A stretch of 49,899 nucleotides of DNA from Rhodanobacter denitrificans (GCA_017848855.1 JAFIHF010000056.1:1-49899); one strand, 5' to 3'. Counted from the first letter of the stretch, positions 26,889 to 35,283 are shown. Notes: a model not told the origin generated them from the sequence alone. Numbers and translations are program-made.

Positions 26889-27281
26889 CTAAAACACCGA
26901 CCGCAACCCCAGATGCGTAACGAAGGGCTCGAAGTCCCGATCGTCGTGCAACAGCGTCAGTCCGTCCATGATGCAACGGGTAGCGATGAAGCAGTCGATA
27001 GTCTTGCGAACGGTGCAGCCCTTCGCGCGCAGCACCCGAAAATTGCGCGCGGCCTGCACCGCCGCGGCCTGCCCGCCGAGCTGCACGACGTCGAGGCTGT
27101 CGAACAAGCGCAGGACGTGCTTGAACTCCTTGTCGGTGGCCGTCCCCTGCAACACCTCGGCAAGGATCAGGTCGCCGATGGCCACCGGCTCCACGCCAAG
27201 CAGCGCGTGCAGGCAATCCGTTTGCCGGGTGACGGTGCCGCGCAGATAGTCGATCCAGACGCTGGAGTCGACCAGGATCAC
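26889..27281 (-). CDS. vapC: VapC family PIN-domain ribonuclease toxin
   Basis: A 130-residue PIN-domain protein. Acidic active-site residues are visible: Asp5 in ILVDSSVWIDYL, Glu in LILAEVLQG, Asp in TIDCFIATRC and Asp in LHDDRDFEPF. VapC toxins cut tRNA or rRNA when released from the antitoxin. The start is a GTG at 27281 that overlaps the antitoxin stop codon by four bases (GTGA), the usual coupled arrangement. The pair lies between copies of the structured repeats, which suggests an accessory insertion spot. Confidence 0.9.
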   Translation of the reverse strand: MILVDSSVWIDYLRGTVTRQTDCLHALLGVEPVAIGDLILAEVLQGTATDKEFKHVLRLFDSLDVVQLGGQAAAVQAARNFRVLRAKGCTVRKTIDCFIATRCIMDGLTLLHDDRDFEPFVTHLGLRSVF

Positions 27282-27472
27282 GCATCCGTCCTCATCTTCC
27301 GCAAGTTGCCCTGCCAGTCGACCTTGCCGCGCAGGGTCTTGATCTTCTGCTGCCGCTTGAGCCGCAGCAGGGTCTGCAAGCCGAGTTCCACTGCCTCGCG
27401 CTTGGTCTTGAGCCCGGTAACCCGCAAGGCATCGCGCATCAGCGCGTCGTCGATCACGATATTGGTACGCAT
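27278..27472 (-). CDS. vapB: VapB family antitoxin
   Basis: A 64-residue antitoxin. The N-terminal part MRTNIVIDDALMRDALRVTG followed by KTKREAVELGLQTLLRL matches the VapB ribbon-helix-helix-like DNA-binding family. The C-terminal tail, rich in Lys and Arg with LRGKVDWQGNL, is the typical toxin-wrapping segment. It is translated before and overlaps the toxin gene. An inverted repeat directly upstream of its ATG is a candidate autoregulatory operator. Confidence 0.9.
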   Translation of the reverse strand: MRTNIVIDDALMRDALRVTGLKTKREAVELGLQTLLRLKRQQKIKTLRGKVDWQGNLRKMRTDA

Positions 27473-27499
27473 GTGTATAACCTCGGAAAGTCATACACA
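27472..27499 (-). promoter_or_regulatory. Candidate VapBC operator
   Basis: TGTGTAT (27472-27478) and ATACACA (27493-27499) are perfect 7-base inverted arms separated by 14 bases, abutting the vapB start codon. VapB proteins with their toxin partner commonly repress from palindromes at this position. Binding is inferred. Confidence 0.55.
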
Positions 27500-27564
27500 A
27501 CGTAACGCGAGACTGAGCGGATACGCAAGCTATGTACGCTTGGTGGCGGCGTGGCGTAGCGTTT

Positions 27565-27860
27565 GGCTTCTGGCGCGCAGGATGCGCGTCCGCTCTACCG
27601 GGGCCCCTCGGCGGCGGTGAGCCGTGGACGATCAGGCCGCGCAGCGGGCATCGCCATGGAGGGCGATGCCTTTTCGACCGGACAGGAGTCCGGCCGAAAA
27701 GCCCGGCCGCGGCTCACGGACTTTCCGCCCACGGATGGGCGGAAAGCGGCGCCGCGGGGTGGCCTTCTCTTTTGGCTACTTTTCTCTTGGCCACGCAAGA
27801 GAAAAGTAGCTCGGGCCGCGGCAGCGGCACGAAACCGCTTTGAAACTTGCGTAAGCGTCA
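27565..27860 (-). repeat. Multi-hairpin structured element, full copy B
   Basis: An inverted copy of the element at 8174-8485. Its helices are H-e at 27647-27655/27662-27670, H-d at 27670-27683/27688-27701, the enclosing helix 27617-27627/27707-27717, H-c at 27721-27731/27736-27746, H-b at 27775-27789/27796-27810, and H-a near 27813-27832. Compared with copies A and C, GGCGTTGCC/GGCAACGCC becomes GGCATCGCC/GGCGATGCC, and CTTTCCGTCCA becomes CTTTCCGCCCA with the matching change opposite. Pairing is kept although bases differ. Nothing else is found in the gap from vapB to the aminotransferase apart from the palindromes listed next. Confidence 0.8.
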
Positions 27861-27884
27861 GAGAGCAAAGGCCCCTCTCCCCTG

Positions 27885-27910
27885 CCCCTCTCCCACAAGC
27901 GGGAGAGGGG
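27885..27910. repeat. CTCTCCC palindrome
   Basis: CCCCTCTCCC and GGGAGAGGGG arms around ACAAGC. Same family as at 5420, 18693, 26695 and 39533. Further down, a CCATCCATGG hairpin lies near 27967-27980. Confidence 0.75.
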
Positions 27911-28022
27911 AAATGCAAGGCGTCGCGAGTACCCGCCCCTCACCCCGGCCCTCTTCCTCGCTCCTCAAGACAGGGCCATCCATGGCCCTTCCCCGCGTCC
28001 CGACGGGGAGAGGGAGAAAAGC

Positions 28023-28050
28023 AAAAGGCCCGGCGGTTTCCCACCGGGCC
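28023..28050 (-). terminator. Intrinsic terminator of the aminotransferase operon
   Basis: On the minus strand the RNA forms a 10-base stem, GGCCCGGTGG with CCGCCGGGCC (28050-28041 with 28036-28027), closed by a GAAA tetraloop. It is followed by TTTTGCTTTT. It lies 25 bases after the aminotransferase stop codon. Confidence 0.85.
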
Positions 28051-28074
28051 TTCCGTTTATAGCGCGACGGGCGA

Positions 28075-29475
28075 TCAGCCCTTCTTCGCCTTCGTCAGCA
28101 GCTGATCCAGCAGCGAGATCGCGAGATCGATCTCTTCATGGGTGATGTCCAGCGACGGCGCGAAGGTGATCACGTTCTTGTACCAGCCGCCCACGTCGAG
28201 CACGAGGCCGATCTTCTTGCCGTTGTGTTCGAGGTCGCCGGCGAGGCCGATGTCGACCATCTTGTCGAGCAGGGCCTTGTTCGGGGTGAAGCCGTCGTCG
28301 GTGCAGATCTCGGCGCGCAGCGCCAGGCCCAGGCCGTCGACGTCGCCGATTTCCTTGTGCTTCTTCTGCAGTTCGCGCAGGCCTTCGAGGAAGTGCGCGC
28401 CCTTTTTCGGCACGCTGGTCTCGTAGTCCAGCTCGTAGCCCATCTTGATGACTTCCAGGCCCAGCGAGGTGCCCAGCGGGTTGGAGTTGAACGTGGAGTG
28501 GGTGGAGCCCGGCGGGAAGATGGTGGGGTTGATCAGTTCCTCGCGCGCCCACAGGCCGGAGAGCGGATTCAAGCCGTTGGTGAGCGCCTTGCCGAACACG
28601 ACCACGTCCGGCGTCACGCCGAAGTTCTCGATTGACCACAGCTTGCCGGTGCGCCAGAAGCCCATCTGGATCTCGTCGACCACCATCAGGATGCCGTACT
28701 GGTCGAGCACCTTCTTGAGGTCGCGGAAGAAGTTCATCGGCGGCACCACGTAGCCGCCGGTGCCCTGGATCGGCTCGACGTAGAACGCGGCGTATTCGCA
28801 CTGGTTGGTCTTGGGGTCCCACACGCCGTTGTATTCGGTTTCGAACAGGCGCGCGAACTGGCGCACGCAGCTGTCGGAATACTCTTCCGCGCTCATGCCC
28901 TTGGGGCGGCGGAACGGGTACGGGAACGGCAGGAACATCGCGCGCTCGCCGAAGTGGCCGAAGCGGCGGCGGTAGCGGTAGCTGGAGGTGATCGACGAGG
29001 CGCCGAGCGTGCGGCCGTGGTAGCCGCCCTCGAACGCGAACATCAGGCTCTTGCCGTTCTTGTAGTTGCGCACCAGCTTGAGCGAATCCTCGATCGCCTG
29101 CGCGCCGCCCACGTTGAAGTGCACGCGGCCGTCCAGGCCGAACTTCTTCTTCGCGTCCAGCGCCACCGTCTTGGCCAGCTCGATGCGGGTCTGGTGCAGG
29201 TACTGGCTGGCGACCTGCGGCAGCACGTCGATCTGCTTTTTCAGCGCGTCGTTCAGGCGCTTGTTGCCGTAGCCGAAGTTGACCGCGGAGTACCACATCT
29301 GCAGGTCGAGGAACGGCGTGCCGGCCGTGTCGAACATGTAGCTGCCTTCGCCGTGGCGGAAGATCTTCGGCGGGTCCACGTAGTGCACGGTGTCGCCGAA
29401 GGAGCTGTACTTGGCCTCGTCGGCGAGCAGTTGCGCGTCGTCGATGAAACCGACGGCGTTCTTGTCGATGATCAT
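28075..29475 (-). CDS. Class III PLP-dependent aminotransferase
   Basis: A 466-residue omega-aminotransferase-type enzyme. Visible landmarks are FEGGYHGRTLGASS (about 148-161), VVDEIQMGFWRTG with the pyridine-contacting Asp267, and the Schiff-base Lys296 in VVVFGKALTNGLNPLSG. Relatives act on beta-alanine, diaminobutyrate, lysine epsilon-amines or aminophosphonates; the substrate cannot be set. The ATG at 29475 is chosen because the upstream in-frame start is a TTG. It follows a HAD phosphatase gene by 55 bases and ends at an intrinsic terminator, forming a two-gene unit. Confidence 0.88.
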   Translation of the reverse strand: MIIDKNAVGFIDDAQLLADEAKYSSFGDTVHYVDPPKIFRHGEGSYMFDTAGTPFLDLQMWYSAVNFGYGNKRLNDALKKQIDVLPQVASQYLHQTRIELAKTVALDAKKKFGLDGRVHFNVGGAQAIEDSLKLVRNYKNGKSLMFAFEGGYHGRTLGASSITSSYRYRRRFGHFGERAMFLPFPYPFRRPKGMSAEEYSDSCVRQFARLFETEYNGVWDPKTNQCEYAAFYVEPIQGTGGYVVPPMNFFRDLKKVLDQYGILMVVDEIQMGFWRTGKLWSIENFGVTPDVVVFGKALTNGLNPLSGLWAREELINPTIFPPGSTHSTFNSNPLGTSLGLEVIKMGYELDYETSVPKKGAHFLEGLRELQKKHKEIGDVDGLGLALRAEICTDDGFTPNKALLDKMVDIGLAGDLEHNGKKIGLVLDVGGWYKNVITFAPSLDITHEEIDLAISLLDQLLTKAKKG

Positions 29476-29530
29476 GTGTCGGGTTCCGGGGAACGGTTTC
29501 AGGGGGTGCAGCAAAAAGCGAAGCGGCCGC

Positions 29531-30229
29531 TCAGGCCGCCGCCGCCTCGTGATAGCGCGCGTGGTGCGCCAGCGTGCCGTCGAGCAGGCGCGGCAGGTAT
29601 TCCAGCGCGTCCTCGAAGCCGGTGATCGGCATGTACGGGATGCCGGCGGCGCGGCAGTGTTCGATCAGGCGGTGCTTGGCGAACACGAAATCCACGCGGT
29701 CGGCCGCGCAGAAGTCCGAGGCGCCGTCGCCGATCAGCAGGGTCTTGCCGCCGGTCTTGCGCGCCTGGGCCACGCAGGCGCACTTGCAGGTGCCGCTGCG
29801 GCAGCCGTCGGCCTGGAACGGCGAGGTGAGCTGCCACTGTTTCGGCGGCGTGGCCGGGGCGAGATGGTTCGCGGCCAGCGGCAGGTCGTTCAGGCCGTAG
29901 CGGCCGAGGATCTGGTGGATCGCGTAGTCGAGGCCGTCGCTGACGATGCGGATCGGCACGTTGAGCTCGCGCGCTTTCGCCACGAAGCCCGGGAAGGCGT
30001 GGTCGATCCACAGTTCGCGCAGATGCTCGTCCAGCTCGGCGCGGGTCATCTGCAGCAGTTCGACCTGGCCGGCCATGCATTCGCGCGAACCGATGCGGCC
30101 GGCGCGCCAGTCCTGCTCCAGCACTTCCCAGCCCGGCCGGCCGAAGCGGTCAAGCAGGGAGTCGATCACGTCCTCGACGGAGATGGTGCCGTCGAAATCG
30201 CACAGGATGGTCCAGCCGGAAACGGGCAT
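29531..30229 (-). CDS. HAD superfamily phosphatase (MtnX/PHOSPHO1-like) with Cys cluster
   Basis: A 232-residue HAD-IB phosphatase. Motif I is LCDFDGTIS (Asp11, Asp13), motif II is IVSDGL, and motif IV is LLIGDGASD (about 165-172). An insertion, GCRSGTCKCAC, places Cys143, Cys148, Cys150 and Cys152 together, which could bind zinc or another metal. Relatives dephosphorylate small phosphometabolites such as 2-hydroxy-3-keto-5-methylthiopentenyl phosphate or phosphoethanolamine. No other methionine-salvage gene is adjacent, so MtnX activity is doubtful. It precedes and is likely co-transcribed with the class III aminotransferase, suggesting consecutive steps in one pathway. Confidence 0.85.
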   Translation of the reverse strand: MPVSGWTILCDFDGTISVEDVIDSLLDRFGRPGWEVLEQDWRAGRIGSRECMAGQVELLQMTRAELDEHLRELWIDHAFPGFVAKARELNVPIRIVSDGLDYAIHQILGRYGLNDLPLAANHLAPATPPKQWQLTSPFQADGCRSGTCKCACVAQARKTGGKTLLIGDGASDFCAADRVDFVFAKHRLIEHCRAAGIPYMPITGFEDALEYLPRLLDGTLAHHARYHEAAAA

Positions 30230-30442
30230 CAGGGCACGCTCGCAACAATGATGGGTGTCACGGTAGGCAAGCTGCCTTTCGGCGCCCTTTCCCCTGTCTG
30301 GTGCAAGGACTGCCGGCCCGATCGCATGCGGCCTTTCGCTTGCCGTTCGGCAGCCGAACCGCGGCTGAGCGGGCGACGCGCCGCTGACAACCGGGCGCGC
30401 GGACAGCCGTTAAGCTGATTCGGCCCCCTGCCCTGCCCGCCC

Positions 30443-31213
30443 ATGTCCGTAGCCTATTCGCGTCTGCTGTTCGCCCTGCTGTGCCTGTCGCTGCCGTTCG
30501 GCGCACTGGCCGACGACACGCCGACGCTGGCGATCGGCGCCGGCATGCAGCGCATGCCGGGCTGGGCCGGCGCGCGCACGCATCGCGACGATCCGATCCC
30601 GTTCGTGGACATCGAGCTGCCGCAGTACGGCTTCAGCCTGTCCACCGAGGACGGCCTGCAATACGACCTGATCCGCGACGCGCACCTGCACGGCGGCCTC
30701 TACGGCGACTTCCAGTGGGGCCGCGACCGCGACGACCTGCGCTCCCTGGCCGGCAAGCTGCCCACACTGGCGCCACGCGCCACCGGCGGCGGCTACCTGG
30801 AATGGGATTTCACCAGGCAGCTCGACGCCGGCCTGCGCCTCAGCCACGACGCCAACGGTGCGGGCGCCTACCTGGATTTCTACGCGGAATGGGATCCGCC
30901 CAAGCTGGGCATGGTCGAGCAGTCGCTGCAGTTGCGCTGGCAATCGATGAACGGTGCGGCGATGCGGCGCTTCTTCGGCACCACGCCCGCCTCGGCGCAG
31001 GCGCTGGACGTGCCGGTGTGGCAGCCGGGCGCGGGCAGCGAGCTCGCCACGCTGGAGTACGACCTGTTCCTGCCCACCAGCCGGCACACCGGGCTGGCGC
31101 TCTCGCTGGAATACGGCTACCTGCTCGGCGACGCCGCCGAAAGCCCGCTGGTGCGCCGGTACGGCTCGCGCAACCAGCTCAGCGAATCGCTGTCCTTCGT
31201 CTATCACCTGTGA
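30443..31213 (+). CDS. MipA/OmpV family outer-membrane protein
   Basis: A 256-residue exported protein. The signal peptide ends near GALADD, followed by alternating hydrophobic strands typical of a small beta-barrel and a terminal aromatic-hydrophobic strand SLSFVYHL. The family includes MipA, which scaffolds MltA and PBP1B in E. coli, and OmpV. Features such as GAGMQRMPGWAGA and PFVDIELPQYGFSLS are family-typical. The 3' end overlaps the convergent CPBP gene by 35 bases. The 213-base gap upstream holds GC-rich hairpins but no clear operator. Confidence 0.85.
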   Translation: MSVAYSRLLFALLCLSLPFGALADDTPTLAIGAGMQRMPGWAGARTHRDDPIPFVDIELPQYGFSLSTEDGLQYDLIRDAHLHGGLYGDFQWGRDRDDLRSLAGKLPTLAPRATGGGYLEWDFTRQLDAGLRLSHDANGAGAYLDFYAEWDPPKLGMVEQSLQLRWQSMNGAAMRRFFGTTPASAQALDVPVWQPGAGSELATLEYDLFLPTSRHTGLALSLEYGYLLGDAAESPLVRRYGSRNQLSESLSFVYHL

Positions 31214-31946
31214 CGGCACGCCGCGGCAGCAGCAGCACGATGGCCAGCAGCGCGAGGTGTGCCGCGATGGAAAGACCCGTGGCGCCGGCCGCATCGCGCA
31301 CCGAGACCGGCAGCAGCAGATCCTGCAGCCCGTTGCCCAGGTTCCAGCCCCAGTGCAGGCCCAGCGCCGCCCACAGGCTGCCGCTGCGCCACAGCACCGC
31401 CGCATACGGCAGGCCGAAGGCGAACAGTCGCAGCCATTCCAGCGGCCCTTCGCCCAGACGGTAGATGTGGTTGAGCACGAAGATCGCGGCCGAGGCCAGC
31501 ACGAACAGTGTGCCGCTGCGCCAGCGGATGCCCGCCGCGCGATACCAGAAGCCGCGGGTCAGGATGTCCTCGGCCAGCGAGGGGATGAAGGTGGACAGCA
31601 GCAGCATCGGCAGCACGTTCGCCAGCACTGCCATGCTGCCCGCAGCCGGCTCGCCCGCATAGGCGCCGAGCCGCAGCCCGACCGCCACGGCGACGAACTT
31701 CGCCAGCACCGCCAGCACGAGGCAACCCGGCAACCAGCGCCGCCAGCCGTCGCCCGCCAGTGCATACGCCGCATAGCCGCGCCAGCCCAGCCAGCGCGAC
31801 AACGGCCACGCCGCCAGCAGGCTGGACACCATCAGGACGTTGCGCACCGCATCGCTGTGCAGCCAGCGCGTACCCAAGCCCTCGGCGGACTGGTACAGCA
31901 GCCAGATCGCCGCGAATGCCAGCGCCACCCGCAACCGTTGCGTCAT
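31179..31946 (-). CDS. CPBP family intramembrane metalloprotease
   Basis: A 255-residue membrane protein with about eight helices. The CPBP (Abi/CAAX prenyl protease-like) motifs are present: SLAEDILTRGFWYR in place of the EExxxR motif (the second Glu is Asp), FVLNHIYRL with the FxxxH-type His, and HWGWN. Function of most bacterial members is unknown; some process bacteriocins or protect against them. Its stop codon lies inside the mipA-like gene on the other strand. The ATG at 31946 is chosen since upstream sequence loses membrane character. Confidence 0.82.
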   Translation of the reverse strand: MTQRLRVALAFAAIWLLYQSAEGLGTRWLHSDAVRNVLMVSSLLAAWPLSRWLGWRGYAAYALAGDGWRRWLPGCLVLAVLAKFVAVAVGLRLGAYAGEPAAGSMAVLANVLPMLLLSTFIPSLAEDILTRGFWYRAAGIRWRSGTLFVLASAAIFVLNHIYRLGEGPLEWLRLFAFGLPYAAVLWRSGSLWAALGLHWGWNLGNGLQDLLLPVSVRDAAGATGLSIAAHLALLAIVLLLPRRAVTGDRRRTAIR

Positions 31947-31987
31947 GCGATTCCCGTGATACCCCTTGAGAGGCGGCGAGTGTCGCC

Positions 31988-32314
31988 TCAACGGTCGTCG
32001 CGCGTCCAGATCGCACCGGCTTCCTCGCGCACCGGGAAGCAGCTCACCGGTTCCACCGCGGGCGGCCGCGTCACCGCGCCGCTGCGCAGGTCGAAGCGCG
32101 CGCCGTGGCGCGGGCATTCCACCTCGAAGCCGAACACCTCGCCGCCGGCGAGGTCGCCGCCGTCGTGGGTGCACACGTCCTCGATCGCGTAGAGGTCGCC
32201 GTCGAGGTTGTACACCGCGATCGGCGTGTCGCCGTCGAACACCACCTTGAACTCGCCCGGCAGCAGTTCGCTGCGCGTACCCACGCGCACCCAGCCTTGG
32301 TTTTCCAGACTCAT
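31988..32314 (-). CDS. Rieske [2Fe-2S] ferredoxin
   Basis: A 108-residue small Rieske protein. Cluster ligands are Cys48 and His50 in CTHDGG, and Cys67 and His70 in CPRHGARFDL. The domain covers the whole protein, as in ferredoxins of ring-hydroxylating dioxygenases and in small SufS-linked Rieske proteins. No oxygenase component is in the window. It overlaps the upstream GNAT gene by four bases (ATGA), so the two are co-translated. This pairing may point to a shared maintenance role, but no pathway is evident. Confidence 0.9.
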   Translation of the reverse strand: MSLENQGWVRVGTRSELLPGEFKVVFDGDTPIAVYNLDGDLYAIEDVCTHDGGDLAGGEVFGFEVECPRHGARFDLRSGAVTRPPAVEPVSCFPVREEAGAIWTRDDR

Positions 32315-32859
32315 GCCATTGCTCCGATGAAGGCTTTGCGCAGCACCTCGAAGCGCAGGTCGTCGCGACGCGGGATGCCGAAGCGCTCGTCGCCGTAGGG
32401 GAACGGCTGGAACTCGCCGGTGCGGCGGTAGCCGCGGCGCTCGTACCAGGCGATCAGCTCCGCGCGCTGCACGATCACCGTCATGTGCATCGCGCGGCAC
32501 TGCCACGCTTCGCGCGCGATGCGCTCGGCCTCGGCCAGCACCGCCTTGCCGAGGCCGCCGCCCTGCTGCGCGGGATCGACCGCGAACATGCCGAAATAGC
32601 CGGCCTCGCCGCGCCGCTCGATGTGGCAACTGGCCACCAGCACACCGTCGCGCTCGGCCAGCAGCACCATGCCGAAGGGCTGGTCCAGCAGCGCCGCCAC
32701 GCCGGCGGCATCGGTGCGCTGGCCGTCGAGCAGGTCGGATTCGGTGGTCCAGCCGCGGCGGCCGGAATCGCCGCGGTAGGCGGACTCGACCAGGGCCACG
32801 ATGGCGGGCACGTCGGCCGCGACGGCCGGGCGGAAGCGGAGCATGGCGGGTGGGGACAT
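32311..32859 (-). CDS. GNAT family N-acetyltransferase
   Basis: A 182-residue acetyltransferase. The core FGMFAVDPAQQGGGLGKAVLAEAERIA (about 92-118) holds the acetyl-CoA binding loop QGGGLGK, and AELIAWYERRGYRRTGEF is the usual C-terminal strand-helix. The substrate is unknown. The ATG at 32859 is preferred, with 32844 also possible. It is transcribed before, and overlaps, the Rieske ferredoxin gene. A divergent M13 peptidase gene begins 132 bases away. Confidence 0.85.
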   Translation of the reverse strand: MSPPAMLRFRPAVAADVPAIVALVESAYRGDSGRRGWTTESDLLDGQRTDAAGVAALLDQPFGMVLLAERDGVLVASCHIERRGEAGYFGMFAVDPAQQGGGLGKAVLAEAERIAREAWQCRAMHMTVIVQRAELIAWYERRGYRRTGEFQPFPYGDERFGIPRRDDLRFEVLRKAFIGAMA

Positions 32860-32991
32860 GCGCGCATGGTAAAGGATGTTCCGATCCATTCCGCGCACCC
32901 ATGACCTTCGTCACAGTGGCGCCGCCCCGGGATTTTGCCTAGCCTGCAGCCTCGCAAATTCTTTCACCCGCGCCCGCCGAGGACCACCCGC

Positions 32992-35028
32992 ATGAGCCAC
33001 CGTTACACCCAGCCGCTGGCACTGGCCATCGCCCTGTCGTTCGCCACCGGCGCGCTCGCCGCGCCGTCGCATTCGTTCGACATCCGCGAGCTGGACACGA
33101 AGATCAACGCCTGCCAGGACTTCAACGGCTTCGTCAACGCGAAGTGGGTGGCCGCGCACCCGATTCCCGCCGACCGCACGCGCTGGGGCTCGTTCGACGC
33201 GCTGCGCGAGGACAGCCTGAACATCCAGCACGCGATCGTGGAGCAGGCGGCCAAGCACGCCGCACAGGCCAGGCCCGGCTCGATCGAACAGAAGATCGGC
33301 TGGCTGTACGCCGCCGGCATGGACGAGGCGGCGATCGACAAGGCCGGCTATACGCCGATCAAGCCCGAGCTGGCGCGCATCGCCGGCCTCAAGGACGGCG
33401 CCGACATCGCCGCGTACATCCGCGACAGCTACGCGCAAGGCCACGGCGCGGTGTTCCGCTTCGGCGGCAACGCGGACTTCAAGGATTCCAGCCGCGAGAT
33501 CGCCTACGCCGGCCAGGGCGGCCTCGGCCTGCCCACGCCCGACTACTACAGCAAACCCGACTTCGCGAAGATCCGCGACGCCTACGTGGCGCACATCGCC
33601 AAGCTGTTCGAACTGACCGGCACGCCGGCCGGCGAAGCGCAGGCGCAGGCCCGGTCCGTGCTCGCGTTCGAGACGAAACTCGCCGCCGCCTCGCTGCTGC
33701 CCACCGAGCTGCGCAAGCCGGAGAACCGCTACCACTACGTCAGCATCGCCGAGGCGAACCGGGTCACGCCGCACTTCGACTGGGCCGCGTTCTTCAAGGC
33801 GCAGGGCGCCGACGTGGGCGACGGCTTCTCGCTGAGCCAGCCGAAGTTCTTCGCCGCATTCGACCAGATGCTGACGCAGACGCCGGTGGCGCAGTGGCAG
33901 GCCTACCTGCGCTTTCACGCCATCGATGACGCCGCGCCCTACCTCTCCAAGCCGTTCCAGCAGGAGGACTACGCGTTCAACGAGCAGACGCTGAACGGTC
34001 AGCAGGCGATGCAGGCGCGCTGGAAGCGCGTGCTCGCCACCGTCAACGGCAGCATGGGCATGGCGCTGGGCCAGCTGTACGTGGCCGGCCATTTCCCCGC
34101 CGCCTCCAAGCAGCGCGCGCAGGAGCTGGTGGACAACATGCGCGCCGCCTACAAGGCGCGCATCGAAAAGCTCGAATGGATGAGCGACGCCACCAAGGAG
34201 AAAGCGCTGGAGAAGTGGGCCAGCTTCACGCCCAAGATCGGCTACCCCGACAAATGGCGCGACTGGAGCGGCCTCGCGCTCAAGCCCGGCGACTACTACG
34301 CGAACGTGCAGGCCGCGCGCAAGTTCAACTACGACTACCGGGTGGGCAAGATCGGCAAGCCGGTGGATCGCGACGAATGGGGCATGACCCCGCAGACGGT
34401 GAACGCCTACTACAGCCCGCAGAAGAACGAGATCGTGTTCCCCGCGGCGATCCTGCAGTCGCCGTTCTTCGACGCCAAGGCCGACGACGCGCTCAACTAC
34501 GGCGGCATCGGCGCGGTGATCGGCCACGAGATGGGCCACGGCTACGACGACCAGGGCAGCAAGTTCGACGCCAAGGGCAACAACGCGAACTGGTGGACCG
34601 ACACCGACCGCAAGGCCTTCGACGAACGCACCGACAAGCTCGCCGCCCAGTTCGACGCCTACGAGCCGCTGCCCGGCAAGCACGTCAACGGCCGCCTCAC
34701 CCTGGGCGAGAACATCGGCGACCTCGCCGGCCTCAACGTGGCGTACGACGCACTGCAGATGGCGCTGGCGAAGAACCCCGCCGAGGCGAAGTCGAAGATC
34801 GACGGCTACACCCAGGACCAGCGCTTCTTCCTCAACTGGGCGCGCGTGTGGCGCGGCAGCATCCGCCCCCAGGCCCAGCTCACCCTGCTCAACACCGACC
34901 CGCACGCGCCCGCGCAATTCCGTGCCATCGGCGCACCGTCCAACATGCCGGCGTTCGCCGAGGCGTTCCAGTGCAAGAGCGGCGATGCGATGGTGCGGGA
35001 TGGGGAGCAGCGGGTGAGGATCTGGTAA
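32992..35028 (+). CDS. Exported M13 family metallopeptidase (neprilysin/PepO-like)
   Basis: A 678-residue zinc endopeptidase. A signal peptide ends near ALAAPSH. The zinc motif is VIGHEMGHGYDDQGSKFD (first His at about 511), and the third ligand Glu with the conserved Asp lies in GENIGDLAG. Substrate-binding NAYYSPQKNEIVFPAAIL and the family C-terminus with Cys and terminal Trp are present. The length matches bacterial M13 enzymes, which cut oligopeptides in the periplasm or outside the cell. GAGGA at 32979-32983 supports the ATG at 32992. A strong intrinsic terminator follows. Confidence 0.95.
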   Translation: MSHRYTQPLALAIALSFATGALAAPSHSFDIRELDTKINACQDFNGFVNAKWVAAHPIPADRTRWGSFDALREDSLNIQHAIVEQAAKHAAQARPGSIEQKIGWLYAAGMDEAAIDKAGYTPIKPELARIAGLKDGADIAAYIRDSYAQGHGAVFRFGGNADFKDSSREIAYAGQGGLGLPTPDYYSKPDFAKIRDAYVAHIAKLFELTGTPAGEAQAQARSVLAFETKLAAASLLPTELRKPENRYHYVSIAEANRVTPHFDWAAFFKAQGADVGDGFSLSQPKFFAAFDQMLTQTPVAQWQAYLRFHAIDDAAPYLSKPFQQEDYAFNEQTLNGQQAMQARWKRVLATVNGSMGMALGQLYVAGHFPAASKQRAQELVDNMRAAYKARIEKLEWMSDATKEKALEKWASFTPKIGYPDKWRDWSGLALKPGDYYANVQAARKFNYDYRVGKIGKPVDRDEWGMTPQTVNAYYSPQKNEIVFPAAILQSPFFDAKADDALNYGGIGAVIGHEMGHGYDDQGSKFDAKGNNANWWTDTDRKAFDERTDKLAAQFDAYEPLPGKHVNGRLTLGENIGDLAGLNVAYDALQMALAKNPAEAKSKIDGYTQDQRFFLNWARVWRGSIRPQAQLTLLNTDPHAPAQFRAIGAPSNMPAFAEAFQCKSGDAMVRDGEQRVRIW

Positions 35029-35051
35029 CTGAGGGTGTTTGAAGTGATGGG

Positions 35052-35083
35052 AAAAACCGCGGCAGGGAGGCTGCGGTTTTTTT
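35052..35083 (+). terminator. Intrinsic terminator of the M13 peptidase gene
   Basis: AAAACCGC and GCGGTTTT form the stem around a 12-base loop, followed by a run of seven T. It begins about 24 bases after the stop codon. The A-tract on the left would also allow function on the other strand. Confidence 0.85.
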
Positions 35084-35136
35084 GTGGGCGCGAAATGCTC
35101 GGCATGCGCGTCGTGCGTGAGCGCTGCCGAGTGCCT

Positions 35137-35215
35137 CCCCTCTCCCTTCGGGAGAGGGTGGCGGCAGCCGGGTGAGGGTTCGGGCGGGGCGAAGTGCCGC
35201 GCCCATATCGAACCC
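35137..35215. repeat. CTCTCCC palindrome with GGGTGAGGGTTCGGGC tail
   Basis: The palindrome at 35137-35158 is followed by GGGTGAGGGTTCGGGC, the same pairing of motifs as near the start of the window (8-49). This supports a composite dispersed repeat. Confidence 0.65.
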
Positions 35216-35283
35216 GCACGTTCGCGCAAGGTGTGCTGTCGCTTCGATCAACGGTGCGTTCGCATGACGCGAGCGAGGGATTG

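Noticed and set aside
29531-30229. Methionine-salvage phosphatase mtnX
   Set aside because: No other methionine-salvage genes are adjacent, and the Cys-rich insertion and pairing with a class III aminotransferase do not fit; only the superfamily is called.
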